Position numbers and translations under genes: made by a program
Notes under the pieces: model-generated
Seen by the model: the letters and a program-made list of their open reading frames with translations, nothing else
Told to the model about the DNA's origin: nothing
Databases searched by the model: none
Origin: Pseudorhodobacter antarcticus
GTDB taxonomy: Bacteria; Pseudomonadota; Alphaproteobacteria; Rhodobacterales; Rhodobacteraceae
NCBI GenBank assembly: GCA_945862435.1
Contig: CAMAXX010000003.1
Coordinates: forward strand, 1-64,000
Length of the DNA stretch: 64,000 nt
Direction of reading: 5' to 3'
Shown here: piece by piece, positions 16,136 to 26,417 of the stretch
Numbering within the stretch: the first letter of the stretch is position 1
Layout of the letters: the number at the start of each line of letters is the position of its first letter

Positions 16136-18693
16136 GCCGCATTTTCTGCCGCCAATTCCTGCTGATCCATAATGGGGTACACAAAACTGGGCGCATGGGC
16201 AGCGATCGTGTCCAATATCAGCGTTTTGCGCAGAGGTTTGGTCATGTATCGATCAATCCCTGCCGCCAAAATTGCCACTTCGTCCCCATCCATTGCATGG
16301 GCGGTCAGCGCCACAATCGGAACATGCGCGCGTCCGCCCGCCTCAGCCAAGCGAATGGCGCGGGCGGCGTCTTTGCCATCCATTTCGGGCATGGATATAT
16401 CCATAAAGATCAAATCTGGGCCAAAACTTTGAAATTGCGCGACAGCTTCTCGGCCGTTGCTGGCAAATTTCAGGTCAATCTGCGCCTCGCGCACCATTTT
16501 TTGGAACACCAATTGGTTGGTGCGGTTATCTTCTGCCACCAACACCCGCATTTGCCGTTGCGCCTGTGGTGGTTGGGCAGGGGTCGGCAAGACGGTCACC
16601 TCGGCTTCGCCCGCCAGCGCCTGCAGTCGGCGATATAAATCGGCCCGCAGAATGGGTTTTTGCACCACCGAGGCCAACATATCGTAACCTTCCTCCTCGC
16701 GCGCGGTTACGGGGTTTGAGGTAAGCAGAATGATCGGCGTTTCAATGCCTTGCGCGCGAATGGCCCGGGTTAAGGCAAGGCCGTTCATTTCGGGCATTTC
16801 GTAATCAGTCAAAATCACATCAAACGCACTGGCGGCCAAAGTGGCCAAGGCATCGGCCCCCGAACGGCACAGCGTGACAGCAATGCCGCAAGGGGCCAGT
16901 TGCCGTTCCAAAATCGTGCGGTTGATGAATTGATCGTCCACTGCCAAAACGCGTTTAATGGCAATGGGGGCGGTCGTGGGCGGGGAAACTTCGGCCACGG
17001 GCAGGGTGACGCGAAAGCCAAAGCACGATCCTTTGCCAAGCTCGCTGTCTACCCAAACCGCGCCGTCCATCCGTTCGATCAGCCGCTGCGTGATGGCAAG
17101 GCCCAAACCCGTGCCTTCAAACTTGCGATTAGCGGCATCTTCGACCTGATTAAACTCGCCAAACACCGCGTCCAGATTTTCGGGCGCAATGCCAATGCCC
17201 GTATCTTCAACGGAAATATGAAGCTGCTGCGCGCCAAGCCCAGCCTCGACCCCGACAACGCGCACCAGAACATGGCCCTTTAGGGTGAATTTAACGGCAT
17301 TGCCCATTAAATTGGTCAAAACCTGCCGCAAACGGCCAGGATCGCCGACATAACGGGTCGGCAAGAACATGTCGAAATCGATCAGCAGATCAATGCCTTT
17401 TTCGCGCGCGCGCGGTTGCAGCAGCATCGCAATTTCGTGGATCGTACGTTCCAGATCAAAAGGTTCGGGATGCAGAGTTAGCCGTTCCGCCTCGATTTTG
17501 CTATAGTCCAGAATATCGTTTATAATCACCAGCAAAGCCTCGCCAGATGAGCGGATGGTTTCGGCAAACAGGCGCTGATCTTCGTTCAAGGTGGTATCGC
17601 ACAGCAGTTCGGCCATACCGACAACGCCGTTCATGGGTGTGCGAATTTCATGGCTCATATTCGCCAAAAACGCCGATTTCGCGCGATTGGCCGCTTCGGC
17701 GGCAATACGGGCCGCTTCTAGTGCGGCTTGTTGAGTTTTCTCAGTGGTGACATCCATGCGCAGGCCCACCCGGCCGCCATCGGGGGTGGGGTGATCTTGC
17801 TCGCGGATCCAGCGGCCATCGGCAAGCTGTTCTTCCACAACCACGCCGGGATTCCGGTGATGATGCAGGCGCTGCGATATCCATTCTTCTTCGCGGCCAA
17901 GGGCGCTGGGATGCGCGCCTGCTGCCAACCCGTGTCGCAGCAAATCTTCAAACTTCACGCCCACCTCCATATAGGGGGCGCTATCGGCATAAATATCGCG
18001 GTAACGCTGATTGCAGGTCACAAGTCGCTCCTCTCTGTCATACAGCACAAAGCCATCGGGAATAGCCTCGATCGCGGCCCAGATACGCATCTGATCGGTG
18101 ATATCCACGGCCAACGACACCACATCGCCGCCTTGTGCGCGCCGATCGACCATGCGCAGCCAGTGGCCATCGTGAAATTGCAGGGTAATGGGTTCGATCC
18201 CATCGCTTTCCCAGCGGCTTAGCATGAAGTCTTGCCAATCATCGGGGTGCTCACTGCCCAAATCGATCCGCCCTTGGGTCGCAGCAAGGGCCAGCACCTG
18301 CGTATAGGTGATACCCGGTGCAATGCTGCCCTGTTCAAACATATCCAGATAAACACGGTTGGCCGCAACCAACCGCTGCTGGGCATCGTAAACGGCAAAG
18401 CCATCATCAATTGTGTTGATGGAATCCCACAGACGGCGTTCAGCCATGACGGCGGCGGTATGAGCGCGGTCTAAATCTTCGACAAAACGGCCAGCTTGCC
18501 CTTTGAGCGTTTCCGCCTCGGACAGGGCGGAATTTACCACTTGGCGCTGCTGCACAATTTGGTTTGAGAGCGAGCGCGCGTGCAGCGACAGCTTTTCATT
18601 GGCCGCGAACAATTCGCGGCTTTTCTGATCTAGCAGGCGCTGGGCTGCAAGGCGCGCGCGCCTTTCCTGTGCTAGCCTTTCGGCGAAATCCAT
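16132..18693 (-). CDS. Hybrid sensor histidine kinase, PAS-PAS-HK-REC-REC
   Basis: This is an 853-residue cytoplasmic-looking kinase without transmembrane segments. In order: an N-terminal coiled coil (about 1-85), two PAS domains (about 90-200 and 205-320), a HisKA helix pair with H348 in FLANMSHEIRTPMNG, an ATPase domain with N-box FTNLMGNAVKF-like and EDTGIGI motifs, and two receiver domains (about 585-700 and 720-840) with LTDYEMPEMNG and FMDISMPEMDG phosphoacceptor sites. This architecture needs an Hpt partner; a free-standing Hpt gene lies at 60399 in this window. The input signal is unknown. The gene is monocistronic and faces yaaA. Confidence 0.9.
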   Translation of the reverse strand: MDFAERLAQERRARLAAQRLLDQKSRELFAANEKLSLHARSLSNQIVQQRQVVNSALSEAETLKGQAGRFVEDLDRAHTAAVMAERRLWDSINTIDDGFAVYDAQQRLVAANRVYLDMFEQGSIAPGITYTQVLALAATQGRIDLGSEHPDDWQDFMLSRWESDGIEPITLQFHDGHWLRMVDRRAQGGDVVSLAVDITDQMRIWAAIEAIPDGFVLYDREERLVTCNQRYRDIYADSAPYMEVGVKFEDLLRHGLAAGAHPSALGREEEWISQRLHHHRNPGVVVEEQLADGRWIREQDHPTPDGGRVGLRMDVTTEKTQQAALEAARIAAEAANRAKSAFLANMSHEIRTPMNGVVGMAELLCDTTLNEDQRLFAETIRSSGEALLVIINDILDYSKIEAERLTLHPEPFDLERTIHEIAMLLQPRAREKGIDLLIDFDMFLPTRYVGDPGRLRQVLTNLMGNAVKFTLKGHVLVRVVGVEAGLGAQQLHISVEDTGIGIAPENLDAVFGEFNQVEDAANRKFEGTGLGLAITQRLIERMDGAVWVDSELGKGSCFGFRVTLPVAEVSPPTTAPIAIKRVLAVDDQFINRTILERQLAPCGIAVTLCRSGADALATLAASAFDVILTDYEMPEMNGLALTRAIRAQGIETPIILLTSNPVTAREEEGYDMLASVVQKPILRADLYRRLQALAGEAEVTVLPTPAQPPQAQRQMRVLVAEDNRTNQLVFQKMVREAQIDLKFASNGREAVAQFQSFGPDLIFMDISMPEMDGKDAARAIRLAEAGGRAHVPIVALTAHAMDGDEVAILAAGIDRYMTKPLRKTLILDTIAAHAPSFVYPIMDQQELAAENAA

Positions 18694-18881
18694 CTTGCGT
18701 CCATTCTGGCCAATTGCAGGCTTTTCCTGCGATTCGCCTCACACTAGCCGCACCAAAGTGAACAGAGGCTTAACCCGCCTGAAATTCCCCTATCCTTTTG
18801 ATTGCCATATGGCCCAAGCCTTGCCAGAGTGCGGCCAAACCGCGCAGCCCTGCGTTGTGAGTCGCATTGAAAGGCCACGCC

Positions 18882-21800
18882 ATGAACCCGCAAAAATTGA
18901 TGAAAACTTTCGCAATTATTTTGGCGCTGGGCCTGCCCAACGCAGCCATTGCGCAAGATTTGGTTCCGTCGAAACGGATGGTTTTGCAGCAAGACAGCGA
19001 TTATGCGGGCGGCGATATTGCCAGCATCTTTGACACCACACTTGACGCCTGCCAGCGCGCCTGCCTTGCCAATACGGCGTGCGAGGCGTTTACCTTTAAC
19101 ACCAATAACAATTCCTGCTTTCCCAAAGCGGGCGGCTATGAAAGCGCCGAGTTTATCGGTGCCGTTTCAGGCCGCGTTGTTTTGGCCGAGGCGGGGGTAA
19201 ATGACACTGCGCGCGCGCGGCGCGCCGAGCTAAGCTTTATCTATGATTGGGAATTTCCCTATGCGAGTGAACAGGCGGCAGGGCTGGCGGCGCTGCACAT
19301 TGCCTATGGCAATACCAGCGATGAATTGACGATGGCCGCCCGCGATAGCGAAGCGAACGGCGAGTTGGCACTGGCGAGCGAATATCAAGGATCGGCGCTG
19401 AACGTTACAGACAGTGCAATCGATTGGGCCGAATATGCGCGCCTGGTGCTGGCTGCGGCCGATAGCGTGGGCGATCAACAGCGCGCCTATATCGAGCGGT
19501 CGCAATACGCTGCGATGAACGCGTATCTGCGGGCAAGCGAGCCTGCGCTGCAACACACAATTTTGGTCACATTGGGCCAAGCGTTAGAGCGGCTAGATCG
19601 TGGCACCGATACTGTGAAGGCGCTGCGCCTTGCCCAAAACTTGCAGCCGCGTGATGATACGGCACAAATGCTGGAAATTGCCGGTGCACAATACGGGTTC
19701 CGCATTATCGACACGCTGGTGCAATCTGACCTTGCCCGCCCGCGCATCTGCGCGGTGTTTTCCGATACGTTAGACCCAAAAATCACCGATTTCACGCCTT
19801 ATGTTTCTGCGCCAGATGCCGCGATCACCATCACATCCGATGGCTACACCCAAATCTGCGCCGAAGGTTTGCAGCATGGCCAGCGCTATGCCTTGACCTT
19901 CCGCGAGGGGTTGCCTGCCAAGGATGGACAGGTTTTGCCGTCATCTGTGGATATCACCTCTTATGTGCGTGACCGCAGCCCTGGCGTGCGGTTTGCTGGG
20001 CGCGGTTATGTGCTGCCAAAGGGTGGCGATGCCGCCCTGCCAGTGCAAACGGTGAATACCGAAAAGCTGGGTCTGGAACTTTATCGTGTGACCGACCGCA
20101 ACCTGATGCGCGCACTGCAAAACGGGTTCCTATCGGCCCCGATGGCACAGTATCAAGAATATGACTTTACCGCGCAAATCGGCACAAAACTGTGGACAGG
20201 TCAGGCAATTGTTGCGCAAAAGGTGAACCAAGATGTCACCACGCGCCTGCCCCTGAACGAGGCGTTGGCGGGCCAAACCGCAGGCATTTATGCCCTGCGT
20301 GCCACAGTTCCCGGTGTTGATCCCTATGCGGTGCCGTCTGCTTGGCAGTGGTTTGTGGTGTCGGATATTGGGCTGACAACCCTTAGCGGTACAGATGGGC
20401 TGCATGTATTTGCCCGCAGTTTGGGCGATGCATCGGCGCTCACGGGGGCCGAGGTGCAACTGGTATCGGAAGCCAACGAAGTGCTGGCCACTGCCAAGGC
20501 AGACGCGCAAGGCTACGCGCGCTTTGACGCCGCGCTGACAGCAGGCACAGGTGCTGCCGCCCCAGCGCTGATTGTGGCCCGCATGGGTGATGCAGATATG
20601 GCGTTTTTATCGCTGAAAGATGCCGAATTTGATCTGTCTGATCGCGGCGTCGCGGGCCGAGCAGCCGCACCGCCTGTAGATGTGTTCATAGCCACAGATC
20701 GCGGGGCCTACCGCGCAGGGGAGACGGTTTATGTCACCGCTTTGGCGCGCGATTCTGCCATGGCCGCCGTTGAGGGCCTGCCGCTAACGGCTGTTCTATT
20801 GCGCCCCGATGGCGTGGAATATTCCCGCGCCGTAGTGTCTGATTTCGGCGCTGGCGGGCACGTGTTCTCGCTGCCAGTGGCTGGCAGCGCCCCGCGCGGC
20901 CAGTGGAAGATTGAGATGTTCGCCGATACGGACGCCCCCGCTTTGGCGCGAAAAACCTTTTTGGTTGAAGATTTTCTGCCCGAACGCATTGACTTTTCGC
21001 TCACCCTGCCAGACGCCCAAATCCGCCTTGGCGATGTGCCACAGCTAACGCTGGACGCGCAGTATTTGTTCGGCGCGCCTGCCAGCGATTTGGCGATTGA
21101 CGGCGAAGTGGGCTTATCCTTGGCAGACGGCTTGCCAGATTGGCAGGGCTTTACCTTTGGCCGCCATGACGCCGCCTTTTCCTCGGGGTTAGAGACGATT
21201 GCAGGCAGCCGCACTGATGAAAACGGGCTTGCCACCATTGCCCTTGCACTGCCGCAAATCGACAATCCAAACAAACCCTTGCAGATAGAGGCAACGGTGC
21301 GGATCGCCGATGGCTCTGCCCGCCCCGTCGAGCGTAAGGTGACTAAAATCTTGGCCCCTTCTTCCCAGATGATTGGGATCAAATCTCTGTTCGAAGGTGC
21401 AGCTACGGAGGGCGACGAGGCGCGCTTTGCCCTGATTGCGCTGGATGAAAATGGCGAGCCAGCGACCCGCGATTTGGCTTGGACAGCCACCAAAGTGGAA
21501 ACCGATTACCAGTGGTATCAAAACAGCGGCAATTGGTATTGGGAACCTGTGACCACCCGCAGCAAAATTGCCGAAGGCGTGGTGCAAACGGGCAGCGCTG
21601 CAGCCGAAATTGCAATTCCAGTCACATGGGGCGAGTTTGAGCTAGCGCTAACCGCGCCCGATGGCACTGCGGCGTCCTCTGTGTTTTCAGCGGGCTGGTA
21701 TGGCGGGGCCGATACGGCCGCCACGCCTGATATGCTGGAAATGGCGCTGGATGCGCCAAGCTACCGCGCGGGCGACACTGCCAAGCTGCGCATGGTTGCG

Positions 21801-24311
21801 CGGACCGATGGCGTGGCGCTGGTGCAAGTTCTGTCTAACCGCCTGATAGCGATGCAGGCCGTGGCCGTTAGGGCGGGCGAGAATACGATAGACCTGACCG
21901 TCACCGATGATTGGGGCACGGGTGTTTATGTTACAGCGTCTGCCCTGCGCGGGATGGACAGCGCCGCTGGCCGCAACCCTGCTCGCGCGATGGGTGTAGC
22001 GCATGCCAGCATCGACCCTGCCCAGCGGGCATTGACAGCGACCGTGGAAACCGCAGCCGAGGCCACACCGCGCGGCCCGCTTGATGTGGCTGTAAAGGTA
22101 GATGGAATTGCGGTGGGCGAAACCGCCTATGTCACCATCGCCGCCGTCGATCAGGGGATTTTAAACCTAACAGCCTATACCCCGCCCGACCCGATGGATC
22201 ACTACTTTGGCCAGCGCAAACTTGGCGTGGGTATTCGCGACATTTATGGCCGTTTGATTGATGGTCTAAATGGCGCGATCGGCACTGTTCGGTCTGGCGG
22301 TGATGCGGGGGCAAATGCGCGGCTGCAAGCCCCTCCGCCAACAGAAGAGCTGGTTGCCTATTTCACTGGCCCCGTGGCTGTGGGGACCGATGGCTATGCC
22401 CGCGCGTCCTTTACCCTGCCGGCCTTTAACGGCACGGTAAAGGTCATAGCTATTGCGTGGTCAAAAACCGCCGTGGGGCAGGCCAGCGCGGATGTGCTGG
22501 TGCGCGATCCTGTTGTGGTTGCCGCCAGCCTGCCGCGATTCATGGCGCTGGGCGATACGTCGCGCCTTGTGCTGGACGTCACCCATGCCACTGGCTCCAC
22601 GGGGCAAATGGCACTGACTGTCACCGCCACAGGCTTGACGTTGGGCTATCTGCCAGCATCAGTTGATCTAAGCGATGGGGCCACCGCGCGCATCGAAGTG
22701 CCGATTGTGGCAGATAGCTTAGGCGTGCAGACCATCACCGTGGCGCTGACCACGCCCGATGGCAAAACCCTGCAAAAGACGCTGACCTTGCCCGTGCAAA
22801 TCAACGATGCCCCCATCGTGCGCACATCACGCTTTGATCTGGCCGCAGGGGCGGAATTTACCGCCGACGCCGCCCTGTTTGATGGGCTGATGGCCGGCAC
22901 AGCCAAGGCGACCCTCACCGCAGGCCCAATGGCGCGGCTGAATGCGGCGGGTATCTTGCAGGCGCTGGACGGCTATCCCTATGGCTGCACCGAGCAGATT
23001 ACATCCAAAGCGATGCCGCTTTTGTATCTTTCCGACCTGACCACAGGGCTTGGGATAGCCGCGCCCGAAGACCTTCCCGCGCGGATAAATGCGGCTCTAA
23101 ACGCTGTGTTAGTGACCCAAAACTCCAGCGGGGCCTTTGGCCTATGGCAGGTTGGGAATGGCGGCGATATCTGGCTGGACGCCTATATCACCGACTTTTT
23201 GGGCCGCGCCCGTGCGCGCGGGTTCGAGGTGCCAGATCAAGCCTTCCGTATGGCGCTGGATAACCTGCGCAATCAAGTCAACTATTTCCCCGATTTTGAC
23301 TATGGCGGCGAAGGGCTGGCCTATGCGCTGATGGTTTTGGCCCGCGAAGGGGCGGCGGCAATTGGCGATTTGCGTTATTACGCTGACGTCAAGGGCGATG
23401 CTTTTGCCACCCCCGCCGCGCAGGCTCAATTGGGCGCGGCGCTGGCCAGCTATGGCGATCAGCAGCGCGCGGATGCGATGTTTGCACGCGCCGCCGCCGC
23501 TGTCGATGCGCTGGGCAATGGCGAGGCAGAACAGATTTGGCGCGCCGATTACGGCACAAACCTGCGCGATGCCGCCGTTGTTTTGGCCCTTGCGACCGAG
23601 GCGAAAAGCCAAGTGGTCGATACCCAAAAACTACTGGCTGCCGTCGCCGCCCCGCGCGCGCTGTCAACGCAAGAACAAGTTTGGACATTGCTTGCCGCCG
23701 CCGCGATGAATGATGCTGGTTCGGCAAACGAGATTACCGTCAACGGTGCGCCCGTATCTGGCCCTGCGATCCAACTGACGGATGCTGTGGCCGCGCGAAC
23801 GCTCATCAAGAACAACGGCGCTGATACCAGCCTGACTGTGACCACCATCGGCACACCCACGGGGCCCGAGGCGGCAGGTGGCGCGGGCTATGCCATTACC
23901 CGCAGCTATTTCACGCTGGATGGCGCGCCTGTTGATGCAAGCACTGTCAGTGTTGGAACGCGCATGGCGGTTATTCTGGAAGTCATCCCCTTTGGGCGCG
24001 GCGAGGCGCGGCTCATGGTGAACGATCCCCTGCCCGCTGGGTTTGAGATTGATAACCCAAACCTGATTGGCAGCGCCCTGCCTGCGCTGGCGGGGTTTGA
24101 TCTGCTGGTGGACACCGCGCATAGCGAGTTCCGCCAAGATCGGTTCATGTCGGCGGTTGACCGAATGGACAACATGCCCTTTCGTTTGGGATACGTTGTG
24201 CGCGCCGTGTCGGCAGGGGAATTCCACCACCCTGCGGCTGTGGTGGAAGATATGTATCGCCCCGATCTTTCGGCCCGCACCGAGAGCGGGCGCGTTGTGA
24301 TCACCCCCTAA
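18882..24311 (+). CDS. Alpha-2-macroglobulin family protein with PAN domain
   Basis: This 1809-residue periplasmic protein resembles E. coli YfhM, which traps proteases that reach the periplasm. The signal peptide ends near AIAQDL and has no lipobox, unlike the YfhM lipoprotein. A PAN/apple-like domain with paired cysteines (about residues 40-95) follows, then macroglobulin-type beta domains with the bait region. The thioester domain has GCTEQ with C1369 and Q1372, so the thioester should form. ATG at 18882 is preferred over an upstream TTG at 18867. The PBP1C gene follows after 3 bases, the usual partnership. Confidence 0.93.
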   Translation: MNPQKLMKTFAIILALGLPNAAIAQDLVPSKRMVLQQDSDYAGGDIASIFDTTLDACQRACLANTACEAFTFNTNNNSCFPKAGGYESAEFIGAVSGRVVLAEAGVNDTARARRAELSFIYDWEFPYASEQAAGLAALHIAYGNTSDELTMAARDSEANGELALASEYQGSALNVTDSAIDWAEYARLVLAAADSVGDQQRAYIERSQYAAMNAYLRASEPALQHTILVTLGQALERLDRGTDTVKALRLAQNLQPRDDTAQMLEIAGAQYGFRIIDTLVQSDLARPRICAVFSDTLDPKITDFTPYVSAPDAAITITSDGYTQICAEGLQHGQRYALTFREGLPAKDGQVLPSSVDITSYVRDRSPGVRFAGRGYVLPKGGDAALPVQTVNTEKLGLELYRVTDRNLMRALQNGFLSAPMAQYQEYDFTAQIGTKLWTGQAIVAQKVNQDVTTRLPLNEALAGQTAGIYALRATVPGVDPYAVPSAWQWFVVSDIGLTTLSGTDGLHVFARSLGDASALTGAEVQLVSEANEVLATAKADAQGYARFDAALTAGTGAAAPALIVARMGDADMAFLSLKDAEFDLSDRGVAGRAAAPPVDVFIATDRGAYRAGETVYVTALARDSAMAAVEGLPLTAVLLRPDGVEYSRAVVSDFGAGGHVFSLPVAGSAPRGQWKIEMFADTDAPALARKTFLVEDFLPERIDFSLTLPDAQIRLGDVPQLTLDAQYLFGAPASDLAIDGEVGLSLADGLPDWQGFTFGRHDAAFSSGLETIAGSRTDENGLATIALALPQIDNPNKPLQIEATVRIADGSARPVERKVTKILAPSSQMIGIKSLFEGAATEGDEARFALIALDENGEPATRDLAWTATKVETDYQWYQNSGNWYWEPVTTRSKIAEGVVQTGSAAAEIAIPVTWGEFELALTAPDGTAASSVFSAGWYGGADTAATPDMLEMALDAPSYRAGDTAKLRMVARTDGVALVQVLSNRLIAMQAVAVRAGENTIDLTVTDDWGTGVYVTASALRGMDSAAGRNPARAMGVAHASIDPAQRALTATVETAAEATPRGPLDVAVKVDGIAVGETAYVTIAAVDQGILNLTAYTPPDPMDHYFGQRKLGVGIRDIYGRLIDGLNGAIGTVRSGGDAGANARLQAPPPTEELVAYFTGPVAVGTDGYARASFTLPAFNGTVKVIAIAWSKTAVGQASADVLVRDPVVVAASLPRFMALGDTSRLVLDVTHATGSTGQMALTVTATGLTLGYLPASVDLSDGATARIEVPIVADSLGVQTITVALTTPDGKTLQKTLTLPVQINDAPIVRTSRFDLAAGAEFTADAALFDGLMAGTAKATLTAGPMARLNAAGILQALDGYPYGCTEQITSKAMPLLYLSDLTTGLGIAAPEDLPARINAALNAVLVTQNSSGAFGLWQVGNGGDIWLDAYITDFLGRARARGFEVPDQAFRMALDNLRNQVNYFPDFDYGGEGLAYALMVLAREGAAAIGDLRYYADVKGDAFATPAAQAQLGAALASYGDQQRADAMFARAAAAVDALGNGEAEQIWRADYGTNLRDAAVVLALATEAKSQVVDTQKLLAAVAAPRALSTQEQVWTLLAAAAMNDAGSANEITVNGAPVSGPAIQLTDAVAARTLIKNNGADTSLTVTTIGTPTGPEAAGGAGYAITRSYFTLDGAPVDASTVSVGTRMAVILEVIPFGRGEARLMVNDPLPAGFEIDNPNLIGSALPALAGFDLLVDTAHSEFRQDRFMSAVDRMDNMPFRLGYVVRAVSAGEFHHPAAVVEDMYRPDLSARTESGRVVITP

Positions 24312-24314
24312 GTC

Positions 24315-26369
24315 ATGCGCGGGGGGAGGATCTTTGCCACCGCCCTTGCGCTGGGCCTAACCGCCTATGGGCGCGACAGCTTGGACGATTGGATCGCGCG
24401 CACGCGCCTGCCGATTTTGCAGGTGGCGGTCGGCACCGAAGTGCTGGACAGAAACGGCGATTTGCTGCGCGCCTATACCAGTGCGGGCGGGCGCTGGCGG
24501 CTGGGTGTTGATCTGGGCGACGTTGACCCCGATTTTGTGGCGGGGCTGGTCGCCTATGAAGACAGGCGGTTCTATAGCCATCACGGCGTTGATCTGTGCG
24601 CGCTGCTGCGGGCGGGGACGCAGGCCGTTTGGAATGGGCGGGTGGTGTCTGGCGGATCGACGCTGACGATGCAAGTCGCACGATTGCTAGAGAACAGCGG
24701 CACGGGACAAATGGCGGGCAAGTGGCGGCAAATGCGGCTGGCGCTTGCGTTAGAAGCGCAGTTGTCTAAGGCAGAGATTTTGCAGCTTTATCTGAACGTC
24801 GCACCCTATGGCGGCAATTTGGAAGGTATCCGCGCCGCAACGCTGGCCTATTTTGGCAAAGAGCCGCGCCGCCTGACCCCTGCCGAAATTGCACTGTTGA
24901 TTGCCCTGCCGCAAGCACCCGAAGCGCGCCGCCCTGACCGCGCGCCAGATGCCGCAACCGCCGCGCGCACCCGCGTGCTGGCGCGTCTGGTGCGCGATGG
25001 GCTGATCAGTGCAGACGAGGCCGCCGCCGCCCAGCGCGAAGCTGCCCCGCGCGCCCGCGCGCCCTTTCCCGCGCTGGCGCCGCATCTTTCCGACAGACTG
25101 CGCATTGCCAATTCGGGCCTGCGGCAGGTGCAGACGACTTTGGACAAACCCTTGCAAATCAGCCTTGAATCGCTGGCGTTAGAGACTGTTTCAAACATTG
25201 GCGCGCAGGTGCAAATTGCGATTGTTGTCGCAAACCACGCCTCTGGCGAAGTGCTGGCATCGGTGGGTTCCGCCGCTTACCGCGCCGATGGGCGGGCGGG
25301 GTTTGTAGATATGACCACATCCAGCCGTAGCCCAGGTTCTACGCTAAAGCCGCTGATCTACGGGCTGGCCTTTGACGAGGGGCTGGGCCATCCTGAAACG
25401 CTAATTGATGACCGCCCCACCGATTTTGGCGGCTATCGCCCCCAAAACTTTGACCGCCATTTTCGCGGTAAGCTGCGTATGCGGTCGGCGCTGCAACAGT
25501 CTTTGAACATACCCGTGGTGGCGCTGACACAGGCGCTTGGGCCTTCGACGCTGCTGTCGGCCCTGTCGCGGGCGGGCGGGCGATATGAACTGCCAAGCGG
25601 CCAAGCTGGGCTTGCGATTGCCTTGGGCGGGATTGGCATATCGCTGCACGATCTGGTGCAGTTGTATGGGGCGATTGCGCGGGGTGGGGTTGCCCTGCCG
25701 CTCACGGCGTCGCCAGCCGTGCAAGGCAGGGTGCAAGGCACGGGGCAGCGCCTGCTGTCGCGCGCAGCGGCGTGGCAAGTGGGTGATATTTTGGCGGGTC
25801 TGCCCCCCCCTGCGGGCGCGCCTGCCAATCGGCTGGCCTATAAAACGGGCACGTCCTATGGCAACCGCGATGCTTGGGCCATTGGCTATGACGGCGCGCA
25901 TGTGGTGGGGGTTTGGATTGGCCGCCCTGATGGCACGCCGATGCCTGGCGCACTTGGGGCTGATCTGGCTGCGCCCGTGTTGTTTTCGGCCTTTGCGCGC
26001 ATCAAACCCGCGCTGACGCCGCAGCCCCCTGCCCCGCCCGAAACCCTGCTTGTTGCGGGCGATCAGTTGCCCGAACCCCTGCGCGAGTTTCAACCGCGCG
26101 GCGCGGCCTTTGATGCCAAACTTGGCGCACCAAAGCTAATCTTCCCACCCGATGGGGCCGAAGTAGAGCTGATGAGATCTGGCCTGCTGCTGCGGATCGA
26201 AGGCGGCACAGCGCCCTATACGATTATGGCAAATAACGCGCCACTGCGCGCGGGCCTGACCGCGCCAGAGGTGATGATTTCGACCCTAACTGCTGGGTTT
26301 GTCACGCTTTCAGTGATTGACGCGCAAGGGCGATCTACCCAATCGCGCGTTCGCCTGCGCAATCCGTAA
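24315..26369 (+). CDS. pbpC: Penicillin-binding protein 1C
   Basis: PBP1C is a bifunctional peptidoglycan synthase anchored in the inner membrane. The 684-residue protein has a short N-terminal hydrophobic stretch, a GT51 glycosyltransferase domain with EDRRFYSHHGVD and GGSTLTMQ, and a transpeptidase domain with STLK (S342 nucleophile), SLN and KTGTS. A C-terminal BiPBP_C-like domain of about 90 residues follows. It is separated by 3 bases from the alpha-2-macroglobulin gene; the pair is thought to repair the wall and block proteases after envelope damage. Confidence 0.95.
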   Translation: MRGGRIFATALALGLTAYGRDSLDDWIARTRLPILQVAVGTEVLDRNGDLLRAYTSAGGRWRLGVDLGDVDPDFVAGLVAYEDRRFYSHHGVDLCALLRAGTQAVWNGRVVSGGSTLTMQVARLLENSGTGQMAGKWRQMRLALALEAQLSKAEILQLYLNVAPYGGNLEGIRAATLAYFGKEPRRLTPAEIALLIALPQAPEARRPDRAPDAATAARTRVLARLVRDGLISADEAAAAQREAAPRARAPFPALAPHLSDRLRIANSGLRQVQTTLDKPLQISLESLALETVSNIGAQVQIAIVVANHASGEVLASVGSAAYRADGRAGFVDMTTSSRSPGSTLKPLIYGLAFDEGLGHPETLIDDRPTDFGGYRPQNFDRHFRGKLRMRSALQQSLNIPVVALTQALGPSTLLSALSRAGGRYELPSGQAGLAIALGGIGISLHDLVQLYGAIARGGVALPLTASPAVQGRVQGTGQRLLSRAAAWQVGDILAGLPPPAGAPANRLAYKTGTSYGNRDAWAIGYDGAHVVGVWIGRPDGTPMPGALGADLAAPVLFSAFARIKPALTPQPPAPPETLLVAGDQLPEPLREFQPRGAAFDAKLGAPKLIFPPDGAEVELMRSGLLLRIEGGTAPYTIMANNAPLRAGLTAPEVMISTLTAGFVTLSVIDAQGRSTQSRVRLRNP

Positions 26370-26417
26370 TTGACAGCCGGCCCGCGCCCGCGCATGACGC
26401 CAATAAAGGGAAACCCA

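Noticed and set aside
20729..21493. 254-codon minus-strand ORF inside the macroglobulin gene
   Set aside because: Its serine/arginine-rich translation is a codon-bias shadow of the GC-rich plus-strand gene.
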